Origin: Sequoia sempervirens
Taxonomy: Eukaryota > Streptophyta > Pinopsida > Cupressales > Cupressaceae
Assembly (NCBI GenBank): GCA_007258455.2
Contig: VDFB02252616.1
Coordinates: 123,151,394 to 123,215,393 of the forward strand
DNA length: 64,000 bases
Reading direction: 5' to 3'
Part shown: piece by piece, positions 9,933-22,168 of the stretch
Layout: each line of letters begins with the position of its first letter
How positions within the stretch are numbered: position 1 is the stretch's first letter
Notes under the pieces: model-generated
Told to the model about the DNA's origin: nothing
What the model saw: only the letters and a program-made list of their open reading frames with translations
Database searches by the model: none
Position numbers and translations under genes: made by a program

Positions 9933-11855
9933 TGTTAGAACTATAAAAAATCTTGTGTTTTTACATATGTTTTCACCTATAAATTTCCAGATTTAGTCTT
10001 ACCGTATGCATACTTCACCCATATTTTGTTATCTTGTCCCATTGAGTCTGTTGGGTCATGCATTTTTCACATTCTGGTTCATATCGGCATAGGTTTCCTA
10101 TTGTCTCCCCAACCCATTGAGCGTTTTCTGCTTGCATAAGTCTATATTTCCTATTAGCAAGACCTATCATTTGTCACAGTGACTGGATCTTACTTACAGG
10201 TGGTTGTCGGCGAGACCTTGGTTTTGTTTTGGCGATCAGGGATGATACACATATCGGCGAAGCAAGGAGTTCTCTATAAGACGTCTTGTCGAAAGTTGGA
10301 TGTTATGGCTACTGTGGATCTTTGTCGGCGTAGGAGGTGCTTTGTCTCGGCGAATGGAAAAGAAGCATGGTATGGGACTTTTGGTATAATAAGGTATTAT
10401 CTGTATAGGGTTCCCCCAACATGGTTATGTCTTGCCAATGGCCCGTGGTGTATTCTTTTCGGTGGGAAAATCTTGTGGTCCTAGCGAAGGGCCTGGTGTC
10501 TTGCCGAATGGAATATAGTGGCGGTTTTGTAGGAAAAACTTTTGGATTGTCACAATGACATTAGGCTATATGGGAAGCTTTCAGTGTAACCCGATGATAT
10601 CTCTATGACGTCTTGCCGAGGGGTAGAAGCTATAGCGACACACATGATAGGTGCTCTTCAGTAAGAGAAACAAAGAGTTACAGCAACATAATGAAAGGAA
10701 AAAAGTGTGCTCTCTGTATGACAAAAGGCTTTCAACAAAATATCTCACCGACTATGAGTAGCTATACCGAAACGTAAGAAAGGCAAAGGGCTACTTCTTG
10801 TTCTTTGGAATAATGAGCAGATAGTCACGATGAAGCACGATGAACAGAGGAATGCGGGATGGTAGTGATAAGCGATACGGTTGCCTTTGGCATACTTTCT
10901 GGTGGTCTCAGCAACTGGTTCACCGGTGATTAATAAAACTCTAATGCTGTTGGCCGACATGTGAGATTTTCCCAAATTCTACAGTGGCCGACATGAATTT
11001 GAAGTGATATGATTCCTAATGCTGGTGTATAAATATACACTCCCGAATGTAATGAACAGGATCAGATTTTTTGATCACAGATAGTAGGTTAGAAATGGCT
11101 ACAATAAGATAATTTTTCTCTTATCAAAGACTATGTGCATGTTTTCAAATGGTGATTTCAATTGAATCAGTTGGTGTGACAGTTTATTTTTGGTATCAAT
11201 TATCTATTGAAGTTTGTTGAAGAGTATTGTTGAAGTTGTCTCCAATTTGATTTTTCCTAGTTGTTTAAATTGGAATAACAAGTTTATTCTCATTTTATCT
11301 GTGCACATTTGCTACATTTGTGTGGTTAGTTAACTGGTTCTCTCAAGTAGAGATTAAATCCTTTTCGTTGATCACAGTAATTAGGAAGATTCATTTGGAT
11401 TATTAAAGAAGAGCTCAGTAGTCATAATCTTGCATTGTTTATACAAGTTATGAACAGATCATATGCCTACAATTTGATTTTTTGCCAGAATAAGTTGCCC
11501 ACTTCTATTTCATTTGACTCCGCATACCCAACAAGGCACTGGTCTCTGCAATTTCATTATTTGAATTCATTCAATCTCTTTTTATTAGTTAATTAAGCAT
11601 TCTAGGATTTAAATCAAAAGATAGTTATCAAGTTTGGTTTCATTTGTTCACTATCATCTGCCATGGTGGACAAAGCACTTCAGAAGGATAATCATAAGAT
11701 AATCCTACATTGTTCAAGAAAGGTACACCCACCTGGGTTTAGCAGCACCTAAAGAGTAGAAGGTTGAGTTCTCTTGGCCTTGTCTGTTACCCTAAAGTGT
11801 ATCAAGAGATTGGCAGCCTCTTGAGGCATTTAGCCTACGTTTTTGAGAGCTAACA
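9933..11855 (+). repeat. 3' LTR of the TR-GAG element
   Basis: This LTR is 1,923 bp, the same length as the 5' copy. It begins TGTTAGAACTATAAA and ends AGAGCTAACA, with its TATA box at 11028. It is followed by GGTTC, the second copy of the target site, and then by the EPRV coat region. Confidence 0.9.
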
Positions 11856-11860
11856 GGTTC

Positions 11861-12810
11861 TTTATGTTGTTAGATTTCTCCCTAGAAAATTAAGAAACTG
11901 GTGGAATAATCTACCAGATGTAGGCCAAAGACCTCCCCTTGATGAAGAACATGATTATGCAAAAAAAAAAAAGGATATGGGAAAAAATGACATATTCACT
12001 GCTAGATTCAAAGAATTCAAGGTGTTGCTCATTGATCTCTTTTTTAGGGATACTACAAATCAAGCAACATAAGCTAATAAGATTCTACAAACTATGAAAC
12101 TTAAGAATTTGGCTAAGTTTCATGCATTTAATTTTGTATTTGAAAAATACATGATAGTTGCAGATAAAATGTATGATTTAACTATAAAGCAGTATTACCT
12201 CAATTCCCTACCTTGTGGTTTAGTAAAATGGGTAGAAGACTACATAATAAGAAAAGACAACTTAATAGTAGAAAAATGTACTTTTACTGAGTTAAAAAAA
12301 TTTATTGGCTATAAATTAGAAAAATAATGTTTGTTGGGCGCACTTCAAGCCAATAAAGATGAATACAATTATACTTGCAATCTCAAGGAATTTTGTGATC
12401 TCCCTCCTATTAACTAGTTGCATGATTTTACATAGCTCACATAGTCCAAGAAAAGAGGTTGTGGTAGGAAATGCAAGTGAAATAGATGCTCAAAAAATAG
12501 GTATGAAGGAAAATTTTCTATCAATGGGAAAAAGAAATATAAGGTGGTTCCTTATAAGAAAAGGAACTTCTCAAGAAAACCTCCACCATACTTAGGAAAA
12601 GAACTAAGTAGGCCCCAAAAGGCATGAAATGTTTTATCTTTAAAGGACCTCACTATGCAAGAAACTACCCTAAGAAGTTAAATCCTAGAACAAAGATCTA
12701 TGCCATGTTTGAATATGAAAACCAGGATTGGGAAATAATAAATAGTAGAAATATTCCTCCTAAGATGAGTGATTTATATGAAATAATAGAAGTTGTTCCT
12801 GAAACAAGTT
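11861..12810 (+). pseudogene. EPRV coat protein region, 3' part
   Basis: This continues the coat region cut at 5220. After a tryptophan-bearing stretch (NWWNNLPDV) it reads an F/Y/L-rich coat-like core at 12094-12327 (FHAFNFVFEKYM, YYLNSLP). Next come a basic stretch near 12540 (KYKVVPYKKRNFSRKP) and a zinc-knuckle remnant at 12624-12665, where C-x2-C-x4-H-x4-C has lost its second and last cysteines. The knuckle is a hallmark of caulimovirid coat proteins and of gag. At least three frames are needed to follow it, so it is dead. Confidence 0.65.
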
Positions 12811-13484
12811 AAATGTTAAAATTTAAGGATCTAAAAGATAAAGCAAATTAATACGAAAGACAAGAATCATCCTCTGACCCATAATCTTTTGAAGATGAAT
12901 ATTATTTAGGCTCTCTGCTCAAACATACCTTAGAAGATGTCAAGTTAAAAATCTAGATTGAGAAATCTAAAGATCCTTACAAAACCACAAGGAAAAAGGA
13001 GGAAGGAAGAAGGTTGTTAGATAGTATTTAGAAAAATTGAAAAAGGTGGAGTCAGAAAAAGAAGAACTCTAGAAATAACTGAAGCAGCAAAAGAAACCCA
13101 AGTATGGGTCATCCAAGGAAATGAGAAATAAGGCTGCTAGGGACATTGACCATGGCTATAAAATTCCACCATGGCAAAAAAATAAACCATCTACTTTAAA
13201 ACATTCTGAGAAAGGTGACACTGACATTATTGTTATTTTCAAAAAACTTGATTTTCTTCTGAATGATGTAGCTAACCTTAAGCATTCCCTGAAAACCTAG
13301 CAAAATGAAATCAGGAATTTTTTGTAATAGTAGGAGAGTTGTGGAAATCCTCTTCAAGGTTGATTAGCAAAATTTTGCTAAATCCAAGTCTGAGCCTAAA
13401 ACTCGGCCAAAAGAGACAGAAGCGGAAAGCAGCAATGATAGTGGTAGTTTAATATAGGAAACAAAAAACAAGTCTTGTTGTCTA
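12811..13484 (+). other. EPRV linker between coat and protease
   Basis: No long ORF is present. Broken frames give lysine/glutamate-rich sequence (about 13000-13150) and a short heptad-like stretch at about 13220-13300 (LDFLLNDVANLKHSL), possibly a coiled coil. This is presumably the polyprotein linker upstream of the protease. Confidence 0.4.
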
Positions 13485-15459
13485 TTGCTAGCTAATAATG
13501 GGAATTACATAAGAATAATTTTTTGTTTCCCAGGTTTTAAGAAATTTCCCATGGATGCTTTCATTGATATAGGATCTTCTAAGTCATTGGAAAAAATAAA
13601 TGTCATTCCACCTGAATTTTGGAAGCCCATACTAGACCTTCCTCACAGCTATGCTATTAATGGAGAATAGATTCATATGGGAAGATATGCTCAAGATGTA
13701 CATGTGGAAATTATGGAGAAATTTTTTGTTATAGATTTCATTGAATACAATTATCTTGAAGATGATGTTTTGTTAGGTTATCTATTCCTCACTAGGTATG
13801 AACCGCTTCAGTTTTGAAAGTACAAATTTCTTTTAAGGCATGAAGATGGCCAAATAGAAATTCCTACACTCAAAATTCTTAATCATAAGTTTGAGTGGTG
13901 TGAGAAAAGAGGGAAGAAAGAGTTAGTCAAAGAATTGACAGAATCATCTACCAAAATTTTTGATGAAATCAAAAACGGATTTGAATCTGAATTTTGTAGC
14001 ATGAACCCCTTGCAGTTTTGGTCACAAGAACATGAGTAATGTGAAATCTAGTTATGTTTATAATTCCAATCTATGATCCCACATGAACTAGCATACTTGA
14101 TGAGCTCGTCAGAAGTCATAAAAATGGACGAGCACTTGAATTACTTGAACAACACTTCATACGTCCTAGAAAAATTTCATCCTCTTGTCCAACATTTTTG
14201 GTAAACAAAAGAGTTGAGAAGGAAAGAGGTAAGAAGATATTTTGCATCAATTACAAACCTCTAAATGATATCATCCTTCCATATTATTATCCAATACCTT
14301 TTAGTGTTGATCTAATTAGAAGAGTTGCTAACAAGAAGTTGTATTCAAAGTTTGATTGCAAATCAAGTTTTTAGCAAATAAAGGTAAAAGAATCAAATAG
14401 ATATAAGACTGTATTTTCAGTTCCACAAGGCTTATATGAATGGAATGTCATGTTTTTTGGTCTTTACACAACACCAACATATTTTTAGAGAAGAATGGAC
14501 TAGGCACTTAGACATTTAAAATATTTTTGTGCAGTTTATATTAATGACATCATTGTGTTCTCTAATTCAGCTCTAGATCATTTGCAATATCTTGTGCAAG
14601 TTTTTGTAGCTATAAAAAAGCACAAAAAATGTTTATCGGCTAAGAAAATGGTAATTAGTAAAGATCAAATTGATTTTCTAGGATTGCATCTAAACAAAGG
14701 ACAAATTCAGCTATAGCCCCATATTTTGTAATGCATTCAGGAATTTCCTGAGATTCTATAGGTTAAGAAGCAAATCCAAATTTTTCTTGGTTGTCTGAAT
14801 TATGTCTCCCCATTCTACAAAGGTCTTGTAGAAGAAAAGAAAGAAATCTAGGAACACTTCAAATTAAATAAGGATGGATGGTCACTCAAAGCCACAAAGG
14901 CAATTCAGAGAATAAAATCAAAATGTCAAAACTTTCCTTCTCTACAAATTCTAGTTCCTGATTTAACATTAATTCTTTATACTGATGCTTCTGACCAATG
15001 CTTATATAGGACAAAGGAAATGGAAAAAGATGTATCTGCAGTTATAGATCTAGAACCTTCACCGAGATAGAATGCAGATACCATATCTTTGAAAAAGAAA
15101 TATTAGCAATTAAAAAAGGCATTGAGAAATTTAAAATATTTCTTAAGCCAGTAAAATTTGCAATCAGAATAGACATTCAGGTAGTGAGAAGCCTGCTGAA
15201 AAAGAAGCCCAATAAGGACATTGCCCAAGGAAGGATTGCAAGATGGTATTTTTAATTTTTGGGTTATGATTTTGAAATTGAATGAATAAAAGAAGAAAAT
15301 AATCCATTTGTTGATGCATTAACAAGAGAGCTTGTAGGATCAATATACCATGGCATTATTTTTAATGAACTTCATTTCTACAGGCCGAATGGAACTGCTA
15401 TGTTTCATAGAAGAAATGGCAATGGAAGTATCACCAATGTGCCTTATTTTCCTAATAAT
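13485..15459 (+). pseudogene. EPRV protease-RT-RNase H, copy A
   Basis: Protease: the active-site motif is D-I-G-S-S at 13566 (family D-T-G-A/S) in the frame 13485-14040. RT: IPFSVDLIRRV, KFDCKSSF and the catalytic box, which reads YIND at 14537 where YIDD is expected, then FLGLHLNKGQIQL near 14677 and FLGCLNYVSPFYKGL near 14790. RNase H: YTDASDQ near 14980, ECRYHIFEKEILAIKKGIEKF near 15070 and the end NPFVDALTREL near 15302. The FLGL...QPHI and RF/ARWYF-FLGYDFEIE forms are caulimovirid-like rather than gypsy-like, and no integrase follows. Many stops. Sequence from 13889 on is about 93% identical, over the stretch compared by eye, to copy B from 20605. Confidence 0.85.
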
Positions 15460-18400
15460 TGTTATCTTCTGAAATTTGCACCCTGTTGAACCTGATGTTC
15501 AACAATTCCAGTGTAACATGGAAAGACCTCTAAAGTTGTGGGTCACTTATAAAAAAAGGTCAACCTCTAGAGAAGGTCAGCTTCCTAGTTGGGTATCACT
15601 ACTCTACTAATCTGTTTGAGGGAAAAGGGAGAAAAACTGCTAAAAATGAAATGCTAAAAAACTACTAGGTGATACACCAAACTGCAAGGATATGAAAACT
15701 AGAAAAACTATGACACTTTATTTTGACAGGTAGTGGAGAAATACTTGCACAACCTATTGAAACATAGCTTTTGCATTAATATTTCACTAAGAGGACAGAA
15801 TACATAAACTTGTAAATGGAAAATAAATTCACAATTAAAGATTATATGTATTTTAAAGACACTCTTAGCAACCTGTAAGAACAAGATTTTTTGCAAAAAA
15901 AGGTACAAATTAAGAGACAAAGTTATAAGGAAAAAGGATAATTTCACTAATAACTTGATCAATCTTCTTGACATACACAAAATCTGCAAAAATATGAAGG
16001 CAAAAATTCCATTACCAGCTATCTGCAAGGTATAAACTGTATTCCATATCTCAAGAGTTACAAAATATGACAAAATTGTAGCAAAAGACTGTACAATTCA
16101 TAATGTCTCCAATCTACATAGTTAGAACTAATTACAATGAAGTCACATAAATGACTATATCCCTCAACTCCCAAAAAGATCCATTAAAATAGAATCTAGA
16201 AACTCTTGAACTCGTATGCTTTCAAAAAGCCCCAAAAATAGCAGTTGATTCTTCTCCAAAGAGGCACCAACAGGTTGAAAATTCCAACTTGACCTTGTCA
16301 AATATGATGACTCCTCAAAAATCCCTTCAAAAGCTCCAATTTTGCCTCAAGAGAAAATAAATGCTCCTATTATTTTGGAACATGTTGGTAACTACTCCAA
16401 ACAACCCTAGATGCTTGCAAAAGCATAAACGAAGGTAAATCTTTGTGTTTCCTCAATTGACCAAGTCATCCTTTTTACATTTATTAATAACAATATGACC
16501 ATTTAAGGTTTATAATTGCACCTTTAAAGTCATATGTTTTACACTGGATAAGTATGCAAATAAAACCTTATGAATATCATAATGCACATACAGGTTGAAA
16601 AGGCACCTAGGTAATGAGGTTGCATTTATATATTGATGTGGCATTGACATTTCTAAAATTGTGAAACCATAAAAGACATTATTTACCTAAGGTATGGGAC
16701 ACTTACCTTGGTCGTGGGGTCATTTATTGATTGCATTTGATTTTATAAATTAATGGCAAAAATTCCATGTTTCATCGGCCAAAAGAAATAGGGTAAAAAC
16801 CCTAAGGCAAAGAATCGAGCCATACTTGTCAAAGATATTTCATTTTTACCAAGCCCAAAGAGGAAAACAATGTTGCCATCCATGAGGGTTTCAGTCGAAG
16901 CTTGGACAAAGATCTTTGTGAGTGACTTCCATGGTGGAAATTGTAGAAATAGAGGGTTTTCCTTTACATTCTTTGAGAGAGAGTCTCAGGTAACCTTTTT
17001 CTCCTAACGCTATGGTCTTTGATTTGTTTCACAAGGAAAAGAAGCTCGAAAAAGAGCTATTTTTGCAATGTTTAAAAGAATTGACCTCTTCTCTATTATT
17101 CCATGTATTTGCAGCCTAAAACTTGGACTATGAATTTATGTGGATGCATTAATTGTATTTAAATACCATCGTTGTACATTTTCATGATTCGACCCTGCAT
17201 AAAAGTGATGTTTCTTGTCTCTTGGTTGTGGGCTTTAGCACCTCCATAGATTATTTTGAATTTTTTATATCACTGTATGGACTTGGGATTTTTAGTTCCC
17301 TCATAGTTGCGGTCTCACCATATTTCTTTGGGGTTTTTGCACTTCTTATGTGATGCCATGTAACTATAGCCAGCAGTAACAAAATTTTGTTTGCTGAGTC
17401 TAATGATTCCTGGCTACATGATTGCTTATTTTATGCTTATGTAAATGCCAGTAGATATACCAGCAAAAAGTGATTTTTTTTCTTTACAATGCTTGGTTCA
17501 TAGAGTTAAAAGTATTTGTATTTGCAAAGCTACTTCTCTTCATGACATCGAATCTTTTATAATCCTGACAGTTCCATGACTATCACAATACCCTGCTTGC
17601 TTTTGGAATGATTGTATTTGAATCAGCTCCAAATTTAGGCTCTTGTAACCATGCAGTGGGCACAATCCTTTCATTCATCCTTATAGCCACATTTTAAGTG
17701 CTTTGATATGACTGTCCCACCACCCACCTTTTAAGTGTTTTGATATGATTGTCCCACCATAGTTTATACCATCATTACAGAACTCACTTATTTAAATACA
17801 TTATATTGTTCAACTATCTTCCAGGCACTAAAAAATTGCTTTATTATAGGGTATCATAGACTATCATTTACTTACCTCCATCTATTGATAAACTCATATC
17901 TATCATTGTACAAGTGCCATTATATCTAGCCAAACTCTTTTTTTTTAACTTTCCTTTTCCACTTTGATTATGTTTCTTTCCTCTATCTATCCTTAAATCA
18001 TAATGCATTGGTAATCATGACCAATTATCACATGGATAGTGCAAAGATGATAATCATCTCGAAATCCTTTGTCTTCATGATTCAAAAATCCCTTGAAACC
18101 CTGCCATTTGTGAAAATTATTCAATGGCTGTCAACCTTAATCATACATGGTGATAGCTATGCTTATCATCCAAGACCCAAAATTACTGCCTTCCTTAAGT
18201 TTTGTAGTCTATCCTATGAAAAAAAATGTCAATTATCCATTGGTCTGATTTGCTTTGTGTTCGGCCACTAAGTTGCACTGTTCATTGAAACTTGTTTTCA
18301 TACTTTTCTAAACCCTGCCAAAATCCTCACAAGTCTGCCATTACAAACTACTGTTGTCATGTTTTGACAATCTCGTTCATAGTTTTAAAGGCCTGGAACC

Positions 18401-19866
18401 CCTTTATATGTCTATTTTTGTAACATTGAAATCTAAAATTCATGTTGCTTCATTCATGGATATAGTAATTGTCTTCATGCATTGCTCTTTTTCCAATACA
18501 ATTGGCACCTTGACCATGTATCTCATTTGACACCCTTATTGCATTCTCAGAGAGGTAAGTTGTAATGTCATATGGAGGTTCTTCTTTTCATGACTATTCT
18601 CTCATGATCACCAAAATGACCATTGAAAACAGTGAACTATGGCACTCAAACTTTGTTCTCACTGGTACATTTTCTACTTATGAAAATTCTAAATACTTGC
18701 TCATCATTGTTATTGTTCATGAACTATACTCCATAGAGATGCTAAATCTGGATCTCACTATCTTATACAAAAGCATAATGTATTATTCCTTCATTGTCTC
18801 TCCAAATCTTGTAGCATTTTCCTAATATTTTATTGTAGCTTTGATTACAATACATGGAATGCCTTTCTCTGAAACATGATGATATTAGACGTGATGTATT
18901 ATGCTTCCAGAACATATTGCTTTACAAGAAAAATAGATTTCTCCAACGTTCCATGCTATATTGATACTTGTTGAATGATCTTGCTATTTTATGCTCTTTT
19001 CACTGATTCAAAGAGTAAGTCTCTATTAGTGACATATTGTAATTGCAATCTACATTTCAAAAGTTGTTGTAGATTTTAAACACAGTAATCTAGATTGAAT
19101 GCACTGAAGTGTACTTTAAAAGTTGTACATAAATAATGAGTTGGGCTTAACCCTCATGGGAGCCACATTTATCCCCACTCATATTTAATCTGATAAATGT
19201 TTATACCTGTAGTTGCACATGAAAAAAACAAGTTAGAAATAAAATTCCTACCTTACGTGTGTATAGTGTTCTTCTATTTTGGCTTTTATGGACACTTAAG
19301 ATAGGCATTACATTTTGATGCATAGAGGAATTAACATATGTATGTATGGGTAAATGTGTATGCTCAGAATGCAACCTTTCATTGCTTAGAACCTAGTGTT
19401 CTAACCCATTTCTTTGCTCAATGCAAGCAGCCTGACACCAAGCACCTAGGGATCAAGGAGCTATAGGGAGCAAGACAAGGCAATCAGGAGCAAATTCATT
19501 ACAATACCAGTCATAAAGGCAATGACCGGTTACCTTCTTTACATGTTTATTTTCTTTTAGCATCTACTCATTCATGTATACTTTAATTCTTATGTGTATC
19601 AAATGAGTAAGTCAATCTCACGGCTTACTGTGTGAGACACATGTATCTAATTACATTCAATAAAGATTACATTTTCAAAAAGATTATAAAATATTTTATG
19701 TCTCACTTAGTTGTATGAATGTAATACTTTTGTATTTTTGTAATCTTGTAAATTTGTTTCATTTGTATAATTGAATGTAACATATAAGGTTTAATAAAAT
19801 TTACCATTCATTTTGAAACATAGATGGCTCTTCCTGATTGAACCTATAGGTGAAAATTTGATAACA
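15460..19866 (+). repeat. Giant LTR (4.4 kb) inserted at the end of pol copy A
   Basis: EPRV copy A follows copy B up to the base before 15460 and then diverges. The new sequence starts TGTTAT and a matching ATAACA ends at 19866, a perfect 6-bp inverted pair. Four bases later comes TGGTGACATCTACTGG, a primer-site-like sequence close to that of the TR-GAG element. A single 4,407-bp LTR is the simplest reading. Inside I see no coding region, only scattered short frames. There is a small palindrome at 15484-15504 (TGTTGAAC, 5-bp loop, GTTCAACA), a 36-bp direct repeat at about 17694 and 17730, and an AATAAAG near 19659. No second LTR copy is in the window. Confidence 0.5.
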
Positions 19867-20604
19867 TTTTTGGTGACATCTACTGGATGTTTTCCTGCTA
19901 AACATCAAAAACTAGTGACCTAGACCCTTCCATTGGGCATGGAGTCACTTAGTAAACTCAGAGGCATGACTTAGAAGAACTTATCAAAACTTTTGTAACT
20001 CAGAATTGATAGTATGAATGACACCCTGACATTTATTGAAAACAAAAATGCAGGAGGGAAACTACTTAATTGTGTTGAAGTAGCACTTAGGGAATGTAAA
20101 CTAGGACTGAAACACCTATCCTAAAGTAATCTAACTAGCAAAAAATCTAGTCAAACATAACCATTCACCAGCTCTGTGAAATAACTACCCCTTCTGACCA
20201 ATAAAAGATGAATTGCAAGTTGATGATTTGCAGAAAAAACATGACAAAAGAGAGAAAATTCCCATACTAATTGCAGAACACTTGGAAGGACAAGGATAAA
20301 TCCACTTACCATTTCAAATTGATCACAAAAATTGGTGTCTGCAAATGGATAAGTGAATAGATTATGTTGTTCCAATGTTTTAATTACATCAACCTTTTCT
20401 GGAACAATGGCACACTTTTCTCTCCTTGGCAATTTTTTAATCAAACCTTTAATTGGGCATCCTCTGGAAAGGATAAACTATTTGTTTTTAATGTTGATTT
20501 CTTTCTAAAAATCTATTTCTTCTCTATTTTTCACAATGGCAATATCATTTGAATCACTTGACTCAAATGTTAATGAAATGTCTGTTCCAGCTGCCCTACC
20601 AAGT
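19867..20604 (+). pseudogene. 5' end of the giant-LTR element interior
   Basis: After the primer site at 19871-19886, an ATG at 19939 opens a frame with early stops reading MESLSKLRGM and then SMNDTLTFIENKNAGGKLL. This could be the start of a gag, but it is too short and broken to assign. It ends abruptly at 20605, where EPRV pol sequence resumes. Confidence 0.3.
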
Positions 20605-22168
20605 TTGAGCAGAGTGAGAAAAGAGGGAAGAAAGATTTAGTCAAAGAATTGACAGAATCATCTACCAAAATGTTTGATGAAATTAGAAACGGATTTGAAT
20701 CTGAATGTTGTAGCATGAACCCCTTGTAATTTTGGTTGCAAGAACATGAGGAATGTGAAATCTAGTTGCATCCAAAATTCCAATCTGTGATCCCACATGA
20801 ACTAGCATACTTGATGAGCCCATCAAAAGTGACAGAAATGGACAAGCACTTGAATTAATCACTTGAAGGACACTTCATAAGTCCTAGCAAAAGTCCATTT
20901 TCTTGTCCAGCATTTTTGGTAAACAAAATAACTGAGAAGGAAAGAGGTAAGAAGAGATTTTGAATCAATTTCAAACCTCTAAATGATATCATCCTTCCAT
21001 TTAATTATCCAATACCTTTTAGTGATGATCTAATTAGAAGAGATGCTAACAAGAAGTTGTATTCAAAGTTTGATTGCAAATTAGGTTTTTTGCAAATAAA
21101 GGTAAAAGAATCAGATAGATATATGACTGCATTTTTAGTCCCACAAGGCTTATATGAATGGAATGTCATGTTGTTTGGTCTTTGCACAGTACCAACATAT
21201 TTTTAGAGAAGAATGGACCTGGCACTTAGACATTTAAAATATTTTTGTGCATTTTATATTGATGGCATCATCGTGTTCTTTGATTCAGTAGTAGATCATT
21301 TGCAACATCTTGAGGAAATTTTTTCAGCTATAAAAAAGCATGGAATATGCTTATCAGCTAAGAAAATGGTAATTGGTAAAGATAAAATTGATTTTCTAGG
21401 ATTGCATCTAAACAAAGGACAAATTTAGCTACAGCCCCATATTTTGTAATGTATTCAAGAATTTTGTGATAATCTATAGGATAAGAAGCAAATCCAAAGG
21501 TTTCTTGGTTTTTTGAATTATGTCTCCCCATTCTACAAAGGTCTTGTAGAAGACAAGAAAGTGATCCAGGAACATCTCAAATAAAATAAGGATGGATGGT
21601 CACTCAAAGCCACAAAGGCAGTTTAGAGAATAAAATCAAAATGCCAAAACTTTCCTTCTCTACAAATTCCAGTTCTTGATTTACCATTAGTTCTTTATAC
21701 TAATGCTTTTGACACTACTTGGTCAATTGTGATTATATAGGAAGAAGGAAATGGCAAAAGATGTATTTGTGGTTATAGATCTAGAACCTTCACCGAGACA
21801 GAATGCAGATACCATATCTTTGAAAAATAAATATTGGTAGTTAAAAAAGGCATTTAGAAATTTAAAATATTTCTTATGTCAGTAAAATTTACAGTCAGAA
21901 CAAACAGTCAGGCAATGAGAAGTCTGTTGAAAAAGAAACCCAATAAGGACATTTCCCAAGGAAGGATTGCAAGATGGTATTTTTAATTTTTGAGTTATGA
22001 TTTTGAAATTGAATGGATAAAAGGAGAAAATAATCCATTGGTTGATGCATTAACAAGAGATCTTGCAGGATCAATATACCATGGCATTATTTTTAATGAA
22101 CCTAATTCCTATAGGTCAGATGGAATTACTAGTTTCATAGAAGGAATGGCAATGGAAGTATCACCAGT
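20605..22168 (+). pseudogene. EPRV RT-RNase H, copy B
   Basis: A second copy of EPRV pol starting at a point equal to 13889 in copy A, so the protease is missing. The RT core is in the frame at 21213-21428: LRHLKYFCAF, catalytic box YIDG at 21255 (YIDD expected), FLGLHLNKGQI. RNase H follows at about 21690-22070, ending ENNPLVDALTRDLAGS. Stops and frameshifts are common, but they differ from those of copy A, so the two copies decayed separately. Unlike copy A it continues past RNase H into a further coding domain. Confidence 0.85.

Larger units (their letters stand above)
5225..11855 (+). mobile_element. TR-GAG-type LTR element with gag only
   Basis: A 6,631-bp element with two 1,923-bp LTRs and a 2,785-bp interior. 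The ends are TGTTAG and CTAACA, a perfect 6-bp inverted pair. Flanking 5-mers are GGTTT (5220-5224) and GGTTC (11856-11860), a target-site duplication with one mismatch. The interior encodes one gag-like protein and no protease, RT or integrase, which defines a non-autonomous TR-GAG element. It is inserted in the coat region of the EPRV and is thus younger than it. The first 265 bp of the LTRs differ by about 15 bases by eye (about 94% identity), so the insertion is old. Confidence 0.9.

Noticed and set aside
13485..15459. Reading the EPRV pol as a Ty3/gypsy element
   Set aside because: RNase H and RT wording, absence of integrase, lack of LTRs and a control region after pol favour a pararetrovirus, though a tree is needed.
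15708..16073. 121-codon minus-strand ORF in the giant LTR
   Set aside because: No recognisable domain, low-complexity F/L/K composition in A/T-rich DNA, and no second copy to support it.
16850..17000. Possible host exon (short frame with GTAACC-like donor)
   Set aside because: Short, unsupported by neighbouring exons or a known protein, and inside a segment bounded as an LTR.
20151..20444. 97-codon minus-strand ORF near the EPRV copy B junction
   Set aside because: No motif and opposite to the element; its frame is not continued on either side.
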